A DNA stretch of 17,872 nt from positions 1 to 17,872 of the forward strand of contig CAYRML010000028.1 of assembly GCA_964425485.1 (NCBI GenBank), given 5' to 3'. Origin of the DNA: CAYRML01 sp964425485. GTDB taxonomy: Bacteria; Bacillota; Dehalobacteriia; UBA4068. Shown piece after piece: positions 6,521 to 13,248 of the stretch (the first letter of the stretch is position 1; the number at the start of each line of letters is the position of its first letter). The notes under the pieces were generated by a model that searched no databases, was not told the DNA's origin, and saw only the letters and a list, made by a program, of their open reading frames with translations. The position numbers and the translations under genes are program-made.

Positions 6521-7270
6521 ATGACATATATACAATCACCGGAGCAGGAAAGTCAGTTGCCAGAAGTACAAGAAAAAGTGGATATAAATGCTGATATTCG
6601 ATTTAGTCCGGAGGTCATGAAAAATAATCTACTTCATCTTCTTTCCCAAAATGCAGCAGCTATTGCTCATGAAGTAAGGAACCCATTACAGACTTTGATG
6701 GCATTATTGGATAATGCAGAGAGCACAGGAACTTTCGATGAAAAATATGTATCTTTGGTTCGTGAGGAAGTTGCCAGGGCCGATATGTTGTTAACAGATT
6801 TTCTGGGTTTGTTCAAATCTAATCAGCATAATTTTACAACGCATAACCTCAATGATATTTGTACCAAGATGGCTATGCTTATGCGGGCAAGTGCTATGTT
6901 GCATGGTATTGAAATTGAGGAAGACTATGCCCTAGATTTACCTATATGTGTTTGTGATGAGTCCAAAATAAAACAATTATTGATAAATTTACTCAGTAAT
7001 GCTTTTGACGCTTCTCATCGTGGTCAAAAAGTAGTTATTTCCACAAATATGGATCAACTATATTGTTGCTTAGCTGTAAAAGATTATGGCTGTGGCATCT
7101 CGGATGAGATTTTGGAATCGATTTTCCAGCCTTTTTTTACAAAAAAGGCTTCCGGTACGGGATTGGGCCTCTTTCTTTGTAAGCAAATAGCCGAAGAACA
7201 TGGGGGCTTTTTGCGATGTGAAAGCCAATATGGTAAAGGCTCCTGCTTCACCTTATGTTTGCCATTATGA
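6521..7270 (+). CDS. Soluble orphan sensor histidine kinase
   Basis: 249-residue kinase with both core domains. The phosphoacceptor is H50 in AIAHEVRNPLQTL (HisKA); the ATPase domain shows the N box (LINLLSNAFDAS), G1 (DYGCGIS), F box (FQPFFTKK) and G2 (GTGLGLFLC). The first ~40 residues are acidic and Gln-rich, with no transmembrane segment or recognisable PAS/GAF domain, so the protein should be cytosolic and its signal is unknown. No response regulator is adjacent. The HEVRNPLQTL-type H box and the LLTDFLGLFK segment resemble the KinA/KinB-type kinases that feed phosphorelays in spore formers, but that link is only a resemblance. The start ATG 6521 follows GGGGGTGAG at 6503-6511. A terminator follows, so the gene is monocistronic. 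Confidence 0.88.
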   Translation: MTYIQSPEQESQLPEVQEKVDINADIRFSPEVMKNNLLHLLSQNAAAIAHEVRNPLQTLMALLDNAESTGTFDEKYVSLVREEVARADMLLTDFLGLFKSNQHNFTTHNLNDICTKMAMLMRASAMLHGIEIEEDYALDLPICVCDESKIKQLLINLLSNAFDASHRGQKVVISTNMDQLYCCLAVKDYGCGISDEILESIFQPFFTKKASGTGLGLFLCKQIAEEHGGFLRCESQYGKGSCFTLCLPL

Positions 7271-7316
7271 TATGTTATTTATGATATATTATTGTAAGGA
7301 TTTATTCTGTTTATAT

Positions 7317-7345
7317 AACCTGCCCTTTTAAGAGAGCAGGTTTTT
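7317..7345 (+). terminator. Intrinsic terminator after the histidine kinase
   Basis: Outer stem AACCTGC (7317-7323) / GCAGGTT (7336-7342) with an inner loop that can pair further, followed by a run of T to 7345. Confidence 0.75.
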
Positions 7346-7374
7346 ATAAAAATTTTTTAAGCCGGCTTCTTCCA

Positions 7375-7403
7375 TTGCACAATTGGGACAAAGACCATAT
7401 AAT
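7375..7403 (+). promoter_or_regulatory. Promoter of cysE
   Basis: TTGCAC at 7375-7380, exactly 17 bases, then a perfect TATAAT at 7398-7403. It lies 50 bases before the cysE start. The leader is too short for a T-box or S-box, so the gene looks constitutively expressed at this level. Confidence 0.8.
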
Positions 7404-7452
7404 ATATTAAATTGTAGTAGTCTCTAATGATTTGATATCCAGGAGTGATTAT

Positions 7453-8103
7453 ATGTCTCTTTTGTCCGATGCCCGTTTAATGGCACAAAAAGATCCGGCT
7501 GCTCGCAGCACAGCGGAAGTTGTCTTTTTATATGCGGGATTTCATGCTTTAGCCATGCATAGGCTTGCGCATAAACTTTATAATAAAAAATGGTTTACTT
7601 TTGCCCGCTTTATCTCTCAGCTCAGTCGTTTTTTTACAGGTATTGAAATTCACCCGGGAGCCAAAATAGGCTCCGGCCTTTTTATTGATCATGGTATGGG
7701 TATTGTAATTGGAGAAACGGCAGAAATAGGCGACAATTGCACGATTTATCATGGTGTGACTTTGGGTGGTACAGGCAAGGATACCGGCAAGAGGCACCCA
7801 ACTATTGGCAATAATGTTTTAATTGGTGCCGGCGCTAAGATTTTGGGCCCTTTCAAAGTTGGTGATAATGCTATGATCGGGGCCAATTCCGTAGTTTTGA
7901 AGGAAGTTGAGGCAGATACCACAGTTATTGGTATTCCCGGACGCCCAGTCAAAAGAAAAAGCATACGTATTCCTTCTGTAGATTTAGATCAGGTTCATCT
8001 GCCGGATCCGCAAATGCAGGAAATGTGCCGACTGCGCGATTCGCTTGAGTTTTTGGAAAGCAAAATAGCTCTGTTGGATAAAAAAATAGAAGATAAAACA
8101 TAA
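7453..8103 (+). CDS. cysE: Serine O-acetyltransferase
   Basis: Hexapeptide-repeat acetyltransferase (216 residues) making O-acetylserine from serine and acetyl-CoA, the first committed step of cysteine synthesis. The short N-terminal helical region (YAGFHALAMHRLAHKLY) and the left-handed beta-helix blocks GIEIHPGAKIGSGLFIDHG, GIVIGETAEIGDN, YHGVTLGGTGKDTGKRHPTI and GIPGRPVKRK are typical of the short, EpsC-like enzymes of Bacillota. The catalytic His of the DHG motif is present. The start ATG 7453 has AGGAGTGAT at 7441-7449; an in-frame upstream codon lacks a ribosome-binding site. The last ~40 residues after the beta-helix form a charged helical tail (LRDSLEFLESKIALLDKK). It has its own promoter and ends at a bidirectional terminator. 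No cysK is nearby. Confidence 0.95.
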   Translation: MSLLSDARLMAQKDPAARSTAEVVFLYAGFHALAMHRLAHKLYNKKWFTFARFISQLSRFFTGIEIHPGAKIGSGLFIDHGMGIVIGETAEIGDNCTIYHGVTLGGTGKDTGKRHPTIGNNVLIGAGAKILGPFKVGDNAMIGANSVVLKEVEADTTVIGIPGRPVKRKSIRIPSVDLDQVHLPDPQMQEMCRLRDSLEFLESKIALLDKKIEDKT

Positions 8104-8122
8104 CTATTTTTGACTGTAAAAT

Positions 8123-8149
8123 AAAAAAGAGCCTTTAAGGCTCTTTTTT
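8123..8149. terminator. Bidirectional terminator between cysE and a small minus-strand gene
   Basis: AAAAAAGAGCC (8123-8133) with GGCTCTTTTTT (8139-8149); the core GAGCCTTTAAGGCTC is a perfect inverted repeat. The A-run on the left gives a U-tract on the minus strand too, so it can end cysE from the left and the small gene at 8185-8331 from the right. Confidence 0.85.
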
Positions 8150-8184
8150 ATGGGGCTTCTCATAATTGCACTATTGCACTATTA

Positions 8185-8331
8185 CTATTCTGTGCAGTTA
8201 TTGCAGTCTTTACAATCAGCAACTTTACTTTTGCTGCTCTTGCTGCCCGCAGGATATATGCTGGTTTTATCTCTGCTGCTAGTAGCCTTAGCGGCATTAC
8301 TGATAGAAGATTTGTTTTTATTTTCTTTCAT
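8185..8331 (-). CDS. Small Ser/Lys-rich protein with a CxxCxxC tail
   Basis: A 48-residue minus-strand gene. It reads MKENKNKSSISNAAK at the start, is rich in Ser, Lys and Ala throughout with no hydrophobic segment, and ends ADCKDCNNCTE, placing three cysteines three residues apart at 40, 43 and 46. Support for a real gene: a perfect AGGAGG (8339-8344) seven bases before the ATG, and a bidirectional terminator just past its TAG stop. I do not recognise the family. The tail could bind a metal or be a modification or redox site; the body looks disordered. It is convergent with cysE, which may or may not be meaningful. The opposite strand shows a hydrophobic reading frame over the same bases, judged a shadow. 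Confidence 0.7.
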   Translation of the reverse strand: MKENKNKSSISNAAKATSSRDKTSIYPAGSKSSKSKVADCKDCNNCTE

Positions 8332-8408
8332 GATTTAGCCTCCTTTTTTTGTACTGCGATAATATTTTACCCGCCGGCAGTCCATTTATAACAAGAAAAA
8401 TTTGGCCT

Positions 8409-8567
8409 CTATACAGATTTTAATTTTTGCTTTGCCGCAATTATATCAGCTTCTATATTTTTAATTTTTTCATTATGTTGACCTTTAAGATTTGCTTTTT
8501 CATACCTCTTTTTCATGGCGAGGGCATGGCTGATATAGATTTTGATCTTTCTGGCTGAAGTGTTCAT
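8409..8567 (-). CDS. Small basic helical protein of unknown function
   Basis: A 52-residue minus-strand frame, starting MNTSARKIKIYISHALAMK and continuing with a long charged segment (KIKNIEADIIAAKQKLK) that should form an amphipathic helix or short coiled coil. A GGAG (8577-8580) lies nine bases before the ATG. It ends 77 bases before the start of the Cys-tailed small gene and points the same way, so the two could be one transcript. There is no membrane segment and no cysteine. I do not recognise it; the helical, codon-like character and ribosome-binding site argue for a real gene, but the short length leaves doubt. Confidence 0.5.
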   Translation of the reverse strand: MNTSARKIKIYISHALAMKKRYEKANLKGQHNEKIKNIEADIIAAKQKLKSV

Positions 8568-8646
8568 AAGTATTAGCTCCGGTTTTTGCTTATTGTATTT
8601 TAATATTATCCATATATGCGAAAAATATACTTATTTTAAAAAACCC

Positions 8647-8675
8647 TTGCATATTTAAAATTTTTATGATAAAAT
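8647..8675 (+). promoter_or_regulatory. Promoter of the T-box leader
   Basis: TTGCAT at 8647-8652, a 17-base spacer and TAAAAT at 8670-8675, with TGA just before it (an extended -10). Transcription should start near 8682, a few bases before the T-box stem I. Confidence 0.75.
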
Positions 8676-8681
8676 AAATAG

Positions 8682-8966
8682 AAATTTAATCATGTAGAGC
8701 TGTGATGGAGAATGTGGTCGGCCATACAACTTTAACAGGGAACAGGAGTCAGTGACTGAGAGCTCCTGAAAGAAGTTACCGATGATTTCACTCCGGAGCT
8801 GCAAGGTGAAAACGGTTTTTACCGTTAGTAGTCGTTGCCGTTTGTTCCGCGTTACTGGAAATAGGTATCGGGAGAAATCCCCGTACTGAAAAAAGTGGGC
8901 TCTTTATGGGCCAATTTGGGTGGTACCGCGGATACTTCCGTCCCTTTCGGACGGGAGATTTTTTTA
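8682..8966 (+). promoter_or_regulatory. T-box riboswitch leader, probable tRNA-Phe specifier
   Basis: The leader contains the conserved T-box sequence GGGTGGTACCGCG at 8918-8930, followed by a terminator, in front of paaK. Stem I runs from about 8694 to 8803: TGTAG (8694-8698) can pair with CTGCA (8799-8803), an inner GGAG pairs with CTCC around 8791-8794, and the distal hairpin is closed by CAGGAG / CTCCTG. On the 3' side of the internal loop the bases GATTTCA (8784-8790) fit the usual GA-x-specifier-A pattern, giving TTC (Phe) at 8787-8789. In this class of element uncharged tRNA pairs with the specifier and the T-box bulge and stabilises an antiterminator. The T-box itself is certain; the Phe reading is a manual fold and should be treated as probable. 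Confidence 0.93.
8935..8965 (+). terminator. T-box attenuator terminator
   Basis: Nine-base stem CTTCCGTCC (8935-8943) / GGACGGGAG (8949-8957), loop CTTTC, then a seven-T run at 8959-8965. It is mutually exclusive with the antiterminator, which uses the T-box sequence immediately upstream. Confidence 0.88.
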
Positions 8967-8997
8967 TTTTTCACAACTTTTTTTAGGAGGATGACTT

Positions 8998-10296
8998 ATG
9001 TATTGGGATCAAAAAAATGAATGTATGCCCAGAGAATTATTAGAGAATCTGCAATTGCAGAGATTGCAAAAAATCGTTCAATATGCTTTTGATAGAGTAG
9101 TGCCATTCAGAAATAAAATGGAGGCCAAGGGCATACTTCCCTCTGATCTAAAATCTTTGGCCGATTTGCAAAAATTGCCCTTTACTACTAAACAGGAGCT
9201 GCGTGATAATTATCCCTATGGCAGCTTGGCTGTGCCTTTGGACCAAATCGTGCGCATTCATGCTTCCAGCGGTACAACCGGCAAGCCCACCGTTGTGGGA
9301 TATACGGCAAATGATATTGATGTTTGGTCGGAAATGGTTGCTCGCTGCATCTATTCCGTTGGCGCAGGCCCGCATGATGTTATCCAGGTTTCTTATGGCT
9401 ATGGTCTTTTTACTGGTGGCTTAGGCTTGCATTATGGTGCGGAAAGAGTTGGCGCTTCCGTCCTGCCTACTTCCGGTGGCAACAGTAAAAAGCAGGCTAT
9501 GCTTATGCGGGATTTGGGTACCACGGTGCTCTGCTGCACACCCTCTTATGCTTTATATCTTTCCGAAGTATTGGAACAGATGGGCATTAAAAAAGAAGAT
9601 TTGAAGCTTAAATACGGCATTTTCGGCGCGGAGCCTTGGACGGCGGCTATGAGGCAGCAATTAGAACAGCGCCTGGGCATCCAAGCCCATGATATTTATG
9701 GTCTTTCGGAAATTATGGGGCCGGGCGTCGGCATCACCTGTATTGCTCAGGATGGTCTGCATATACCTGAAGATCATATTATTGCCGAGATCATCAATCC
9801 GGAAACTGGAGAATTGTTGCCCGATGGTGAAGTAGGCGAATTGGTTCTGACCTGTTTGACCAAGACCGGCATGCCCATGATCCGCTATCGGACCAGAGAT
9901 TTAACCAGCTTGGATAAAAACACCTGTCTTTGCGGACGTACTCATGCCCGTATTCAAAGATTGATCGGGCGCAGCGATGATATGCTGATTATTCGTGGTG
10001 TCAACGTATTTCCATCCCAGGTGGAAAGCGTATTGCTGGAATTGGGCGGTATTGCCCCTTATTATCATATGATAGTTGATAGGACAGATAATCTTGATAC
10101 TTTGGAAGTGCAGGTAGAAGTTTCCGAAGAGTTATTCTCCGATGCTGTTCGCCGCCTGGAGGATCTGAACAGTAAAATCAAAAAAGAAATTGAGGTTATT
10201 CTCGGCATCAATTGCAAAGTGACATTGGTGGAACCACAGACATTGCCAAGGTTTGAAGGAAAAGCCGTGAGGGTTACGGATAATCGTCAAAAATAG
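8998..10296 (+). CDS. paaK: Phenylacetate-CoA ligase
   Basis: ANL-superfamily adenylate-forming enzyme (432 residues, the usual length) that converts an arylacetate, ATP and CoA to the arylacetyl-CoA. Motifs in order: the phosphate-binding loop HASSGTTGKPTVVGYT from residue 88, VSYGYGLFTGGLGLHYG, IYGLSEIMGPGV, YRTRDL, and GRSDDMLIIRGVNVFPSQVE, followed by the small mobile C-terminal domain. The start ATG 8998 follows AGGAGG (8985-8990). No other phenylacetate-catabolic gene (paaA-E, paaG, paaZ) is nearby, and anaerobes of this kind usually pair such ligases with 2-oxoacid:ferredoxin oxidoreductases. Control by a T-box with a probable Phe specifier suggests a biosynthetic use: activating phenylacetate for conversion to phenylpyruvate and Phe. 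Substrate could also be indoleacetate or 4-hydroxyphenylacetate. Confidence 0.92.
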   Translation: MYWDQKNECMPRELLENLQLQRLQKIVQYAFDRVVPFRNKMEAKGILPSDLKSLADLQKLPFTTKQELRDNYPYGSLAVPLDQIVRIHASSGTTGKPTVVGYTANDIDVWSEMVARCIYSVGAGPHDVIQVSYGYGLFTGGLGLHYGAERVGASVLPTSGGNSKKQAMLMRDLGTTVLCCTPSYALYLSEVLEQMGIKKEDLKLKYGIFGAEPWTAAMRQQLEQRLGIQAHDIYGLSEIMGPGVGITCIAQDGLHIPEDHIIAEIINPETGELLPDGEVGELVLTCLTKTGMPMIRYRTRDLTSLDKNTCLCGRTHARIQRLIGRSDDMLIIRGVNVFPSQVESVLLELGGIAPYYHMIVDRTDNLDTLEVQVEVSEELFSDAVRRLEDLNSKIKKEIEVILGINCKVTLVEPQTLPRFEGKAVRVTDNRQK

Positions 10297-10370
10297 TTTT
10301 GGGGCAAGGAATGTTTGTGCTTTTGTGGAAATAATATCTATAGTATTTTTTATCTTTATCTTATACCTTA

Positions 10371-10410
10371 CTTCCTTTACTATCCTTTACCATCTTTTAC
10401 TATCCTTTAC
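10371..10410 (+). repeat. Four tandem 10-bp pyrimidine-rich repeats
   Basis: Units CTTCCTTTAC, TATCCTTTAC, CATCTTTTAC and TATCCTTTAC lie head to tail between paaK and the ACT gene, with looser copies upstream (TATCTTTATC at 10351). The period equals about one helical turn. Confidence 0.8.
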
Positions 10411-10431
10411 GTTTTGAAAGGGGCGATATTG

Positions 10432-10863
10432 ATGACCGTGAAGCAGATCTCTGTTTTTTTAGAAAATAAAAAAGGCCGCCTCTGGGCCATGACTGATTGT
10501 TTAGCTAAAAATAATATTAATATTCGGGCATTGTCTTTAGCCGATACTTCTGATTTTGGTATTGTGCGTATGATAGTCGATGATCCTGACAAGGCTTATA
10601 AAGCCTTGAAGGACGGAAGTTTTACCGTCCACTATACGGAAGTTGTTGCTTTGGGTGTCCGTGATGAGCCGGGCGCTCTGAGCAAAGCTTTAGCCATTCT
10701 ATCCGAGGCCGATATAAACGTGGAATATGTTTATGCCTTTTATGCTCCCTTATCCGGCTATGCAGTCAATGTTCTGCGCACCGATAAAATGGAGGAGGCC
10801 ATTAATGTCCTTACCAAAGGTGGCCTCAATGTGCTCGATGGCCAAGATGTCTACGGCGTATAA
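10432..10863 (+). CDS. Tandem ACT-domain protein
   Basis: 143 residues made of two ACT domains and nothing else: the first covers about residues 1-66 (MTVKQISVFLENKKGRLWAM, then LAKNNINIRALSL), the second about 67-143 (VVALGVRDEPGALSKALAIL, then EADINVEYVYAF). ACT domains bind amino acids and usually give allosteric control; a stand-alone pair like this commonly follows paaK in anaerobes and is presumed to sense an aromatic amino acid. The start ATG 10432 has AAAGGGG at 10417-10423; longer in-frame starts would translate the pyrimidine repeats. It follows paaK by 135 bases with no terminator between them, so it is probably part of the T-box-controlled transcript. Ligand and partner are not shown by the sequence. 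Confidence 0.88.
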   Translation: MTVKQISVFLENKKGRLWAMTDCLAKNNINIRALSLADTSDFGIVRMIVDDPDKAYKALKDGSFTVHYTEVVALGVRDEPGALSKALAILSEADINVEYVYAFYAPLSGYAVNVLRTDKMEEAINVLTKGGLNVLDGQDVYGV

Positions 10864-10930
10864 ATTTGTACTAAACAGACTGCCTGCAGAATAAAAATTA
10901 TCATAATTATTTTTGGCAGGAGATAGAAAA

Positions 10931-11548
10931 GTGAAAAAGCTAATTTGTGTTGTGGCAGTGGCTTGTTTGGCGCTGTCTTTATGCGGATGCTCGCTGATAG
11001 ATCAGTTGCAGGAGTGGAAAAATAGTTCCGGTGATCAAGGCAATCAACAGGTTACGGATGCAGATTCCACACAAACAACCGGCGATACCTTGATTATTGA
11101 TCTGGAAGAAGATCAACCTGTCCTGACGGCGGAAAACAGCAGAGAAATAATACTCTTCTTTGCCAATTCCGAGGGTAAAAAGTTGAAAAAGGAGATGCGC
11201 AACATCCTCAAATCCGAGAGCTTGGCTCAAAGCACGATCAAGCAGCTTATCAAGGGGCCAACGGATGATTCTTTAGTTTCTACCATCCCCAAAGGGACGG
11301 CCTTGCGCAGCATAAAGATAGCCGATGGGCTATGTACCGTTGATTTTAATTCTCAGCTGACAGCCAATTTTACCGGTGGTTTGGAGCAGGAAATGCTGAC
11401 CGTATATTCCATTGTCAACACTCTGACTCAGTTTAGTAGTATACAAGAAGTGCAAATATTGATTGATGGTGAAACCAGGCAGACAATGGCGGGCCATGTC
11501 AATATCAACCAGCCGCTACAGCGTAACGGTGATTTGATTGCAGATTAG
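10931..11548 (+). CDS. GerMN domain-containing lipoprotein
   Basis: 205-residue exported lipoprotein. It has a short basic start (MKKLI), a hydrophobic segment and a lipobox LCGC with the lipidated cysteine at residue 20, then a polar, Gln/Asp-rich linker to about residue 65. The rest is a GerMN domain: REIILFFANSEG, QSTIKQLIKGPTDD, TIPKGTALRSIKIADGLCTV-type strand, VYSIVNTLTQFSSIQEVQIL and GHVNINQPL. The domain was named from Bacillus GerM, which acts in sporulation and germination, but it also occurs in non-sporulating Bacillota, so it does not prove spore formation. The start is GTG 10931, seven bases after AGGAGA (10918-10923). It is convergent with moaA across a shared terminator. Confidence 0.88.
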   Translation: MKKLICVVAVACLALSLCGCSLIDQLQEWKNSSGDQGNQQVTDADSTQTTGDTLIIDLEEDQPVLTAENSREIILFFANSEGKKLKKEMRNILKSESLAQSTIKQLIKGPTDDSLVSTIPKGTALRSIKIADGLCTVDFNSQLTANFTGGLEQEMLTVYSIVNTLTQFSSIQEVQILIDGETRQTMAGHVNINQPLQRNGDLIAD

Positions 11549-11553
11549 AAAAT

Positions 11554-11591
11554 AAAAAAGAGCATTATCTTAAAAGATAATGCTCTTTTTT
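11554..11591. terminator. Bidirectional terminator between the GerMN gene and moaA
   Basis: Perfect inverted repeat with 17-18-base arms: the left arm starts AAAAAAGAGCATTATC, the right arm ends GATAATGCTCTTTTTT, with a loop of about four A. U-tracts are present in both directions, and it lies between convergent genes. Confidence 0.9.
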
Positions 11592-11599
11592 AGGCAATT

Positions 11600-12562
11600 T
11601 CAACCGCCGATAGTGCCCATATCTCTGGTTTGGCTGCCTAAATCATGTTGCAGAGGCTTATGAGATATAGCTTCTTGGATAAGATTGATGATTTCCTGAT
11701 CGGAAGCATTTTCCCTCAGAAGTGGGAAAAAATCATAACATTTATCATAATGCAGGCAAGTGTAGAGTTTGCCGTCAAAAGTAAAGCGCAAGCGGTTGCA
11801 CTGATTGCAGAAATGCTCACTAATAGCGGTGATGAAACCGATACTGCCACGAAAGCCGTCAATAATATAATTTTTAGCCGGGCCGCTGCCCTGTACTTTA
11901 ATCGGCTTTAATTCCCCCAGCGGTAGCAGTATTTGTTTGATTTCTTCGGCCGATATATAGTTATTCTCATTCCATAAATCCGCAGTTCCTATGGGCATTA
12001 GCTCTATAAAACGCAGGTGTAGAGGCTTATCTTTGCATAATAAAGCCAGATTGATAAATTGATTATCATTAAACCCTTTAACGGCCACGGTATTGAGCTT
12101 TACCGGATGAAAGCCAGTCTTTAGTGCGGCATCTATGCCATCCATAGTCTTGGCCAAACTGCCACCGCGTGTAATCCAGACAAAATCGGCCGCATTAAGC
12201 GTATCCAGGCTGATATTAATGCGCTTGATACCGGCAGCCAAGAGATCCTTTGCCATATCGGCCAGCATTTGGCCATTGGTGGTCAAGCCGATATCATCGA
12301 GATCTATATCAGTGAGGGATTCCAGAAGCGGAAACAAAGTTTTGCTAACCAGCGGTTCGCCGCCGGTTATGCGCAATTTTCTCACGCCGCAATTATTAAA
12401 AATTGCGATAATACGATGCATTTCTTCCACACGCAATATTTCATAATGTTTTTTTGCAGTTATGCCTTTTTCCGGCATGCAATAGCGGCAACGCAAATCA
12501 CATTTATCCGTTATGGAGAAACGCAAATAATCTATTTTTCTTCCGTTTGATGTTAATTGCAT
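11600..12562 (-). CDS. moaA: GTP 3',8-cyclase (molybdenum cofactor biosynthesis)
   Basis: Radical SAM enzyme of 320 residues catalysing the first step of molybdopterin synthesis, GTP to 3',8-cyclo-7,8-dihydro-GTP. The radical-SAM cluster is C21-x3-C25-x2-C28 (CDLRCRYC); GGEPLV follows. The second iron-sulfur cluster is near the C-terminus (CNQCNRLRFTFDGKLYTC), and the protein ends with the characteristic double glycine (MGTIGG). The start ATG with its first base at 12562 is preferred because GAGGGG precedes it on the minus strand by about eight bases; an ATG eight codons upstream has no ribosome-binding site. No other moa, mog or moe gene is in the window, so its partners must lie elsewhere. 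Confidence 0.95.
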   Translation of the reverse strand: MQLTSNGRKIDYLRFSITDKCDLRCRYCMPEKGITAKKHYEILRVEEMHRIIAIFNNCGVRKLRITGGEPLVSKTLFPLLESLTDIDLDDIGLTTNGQMLADMAKDLLAAGIKRINISLDTLNAADFVWITRGGSLAKTMDGIDAALKTGFHPVKLNTVAVKGFNDNQFINLALLCKDKPLHLRFIELMPIGTADLWNENNYISAEEIKQILLPLGELKPIKVQGSGPAKNYIIDGFRGSIGFITAISEHFCNQCNRLRFTFDGKLYTCLHYDKCYDFFPLLRENASDQEIINLIQEAISHKPLQHDLGSQTRDMGTIGG

Positions 12563-12640
12563 AAAATTCCCCTCGTTTTTGGACATAATATTTTGTAGAT
12601 ATAGCTTATTGTGTTATAATAAAAATATTATTCGACAATA

Positions 12641-12671
12641 TTTCTATCACAGTATATCATAATGATAGAAA
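12641..12671. repeat. Nested inverted repeat upstream of moaA and groES
   Basis: Arms TTTCTATCA (12641-12649) and TGATAGAAA (12663-12671). A second perfect repeat, TATCAT-A-ATGATA (12655-12667), overlaps it, giving three TATCA-like half sites. It may be an operator for moaA (minus strand) or for a plus-strand transcript. Confidence 0.5.
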
Positions 12672-12809
12672 ATATCCTACATTTTTTTATTATGCTTTAA
12701 GCAAAAATCCTGAGCTGCTCCAAAAGTGTAAAACGAAGAATAGAGGAGCAAATGGAAGAAAAAGACTCAATATATGGAAAATATTGTTTTTTATAGTCCA
12801 TAAAGCGGT

Positions 12810-12838
12810 TTGATTATAAGCCTGATTTTTTATATTAT
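12810..12838 (+). promoter_or_regulatory. groESL promoter
   Basis: TTGATT at 12810-12815, a 17-base spacer and TATTAT at 12833-12838, placing the start of transcription just before the CIRCE element. Confidence 0.65.
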
Positions 12839-12850
12839 ATCTACAAAATA

Positions 12851-12877
12851 GTAGCACTCGTTGATGGCGAGTGCTAA
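12851..12877 (+). promoter_or_regulatory. CIRCE operator (HrcA site)
   Basis: GTAGCACTC (12851-12859), a 9-base spacer and GAGTGCTAA (12869-12877). It differs from the consensus TTAGCACTC-N9-GAGTGCTAA in one base. It lies between promoter and groES, the classical position for heat-shock repression by HrcA. Confidence 0.96.
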
Positions 12878-12912
12878 TAATAATAACAATTATTTTGAAG
12901 GAGGTTTCTTTA

Positions 12913-13203
12913 ATGAATATTAGACCATTGGGAGAAAGAGTTGTTATCAAGGCTTTGGCCAGTGAGGAAATCACTCAGAGTGGTATTGTTTTGCCTGATA
13001 CCGCTAAGGAAAAACCTCAGGAAGGCGAAGTTGTGGCAGTAGGCCCCGGCCGTGCTTTGGAAGCTGGCGGTTATGCTCCTTTGGAAGTAAAAGTAGGCGA
13101 CAGAGTTATTTTTTCTAAATATGCCGGTACCGAAGTTAAACAAAACGGTCAGGAATATTTGATCCTAAATGGCGAGCGTGACATTTTGGCTATTGTTGGC
13201 TAG
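12913..13203 (+). CDS. groES: Co-chaperonin GroES
   Basis: 96-residue lid of the GroEL chamber. It opens MNIRPLGERVVIKALASEE, has the mobile-loop region around SGIVLPDTAKEKPQ (residues ~23-36), the GEVVAVGPGR strand, then VGDRVIFSKYAGTEVK and ends GERDILAIVG, all typical. The start ATG 12913 follows GAAGGAGG at 12898-12905; upstream in-frame codons would run through CIRCE. It is the first gene of the HrcA-controlled groESL operon. Confidence 0.98.
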   Translation: MNIRPLGERVVIKALASEEITQSGIVLPDTAKEKPQEGEVVAVGPGRALEAGGYAPLEVKVGDRVIFSKYAGTEVKQNGQEYLILNGERDILAIVG

Positions 13204-13248
13204 GAAAAAGTTTTATTTAAAAGGATAATTAAGGAGGATATTTTTAAG

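Larger units (their letters stand above)
12563..12850. other. Divergent intergenic region, moaA to groES
   Basis: AT-rich. It contains inverted repeats at 12623-12643 (AAATATT / AATATTT) and 12641-12671, a possible plus-strand promoter TTTGTA-17-TATAAT (12592-12620), a 14-codon frame with AGAGGAG in front (12752-12796), and the groES promoter. No RNA gene was recognised. Confidence 0.5.

Noticed and set aside
8150..8338. 62-codon hydrophobic plus-strand frame after cysE
   Set aside because: It begins inside the cysE terminator, has no ribosome-binding site, and is the exact complement of the better supported Cys-tailed minus-strand gene; its Leu/Ala richness mirrors that gene's Ser/Lys codons.
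12631..12637. TTCGACA, a Spo0A-box (TGTCGAA) on the minus strand
   Set aside because: A single 7-base match is expected by chance once or more in 18 kb, and no sporulation gene is confirmed here.
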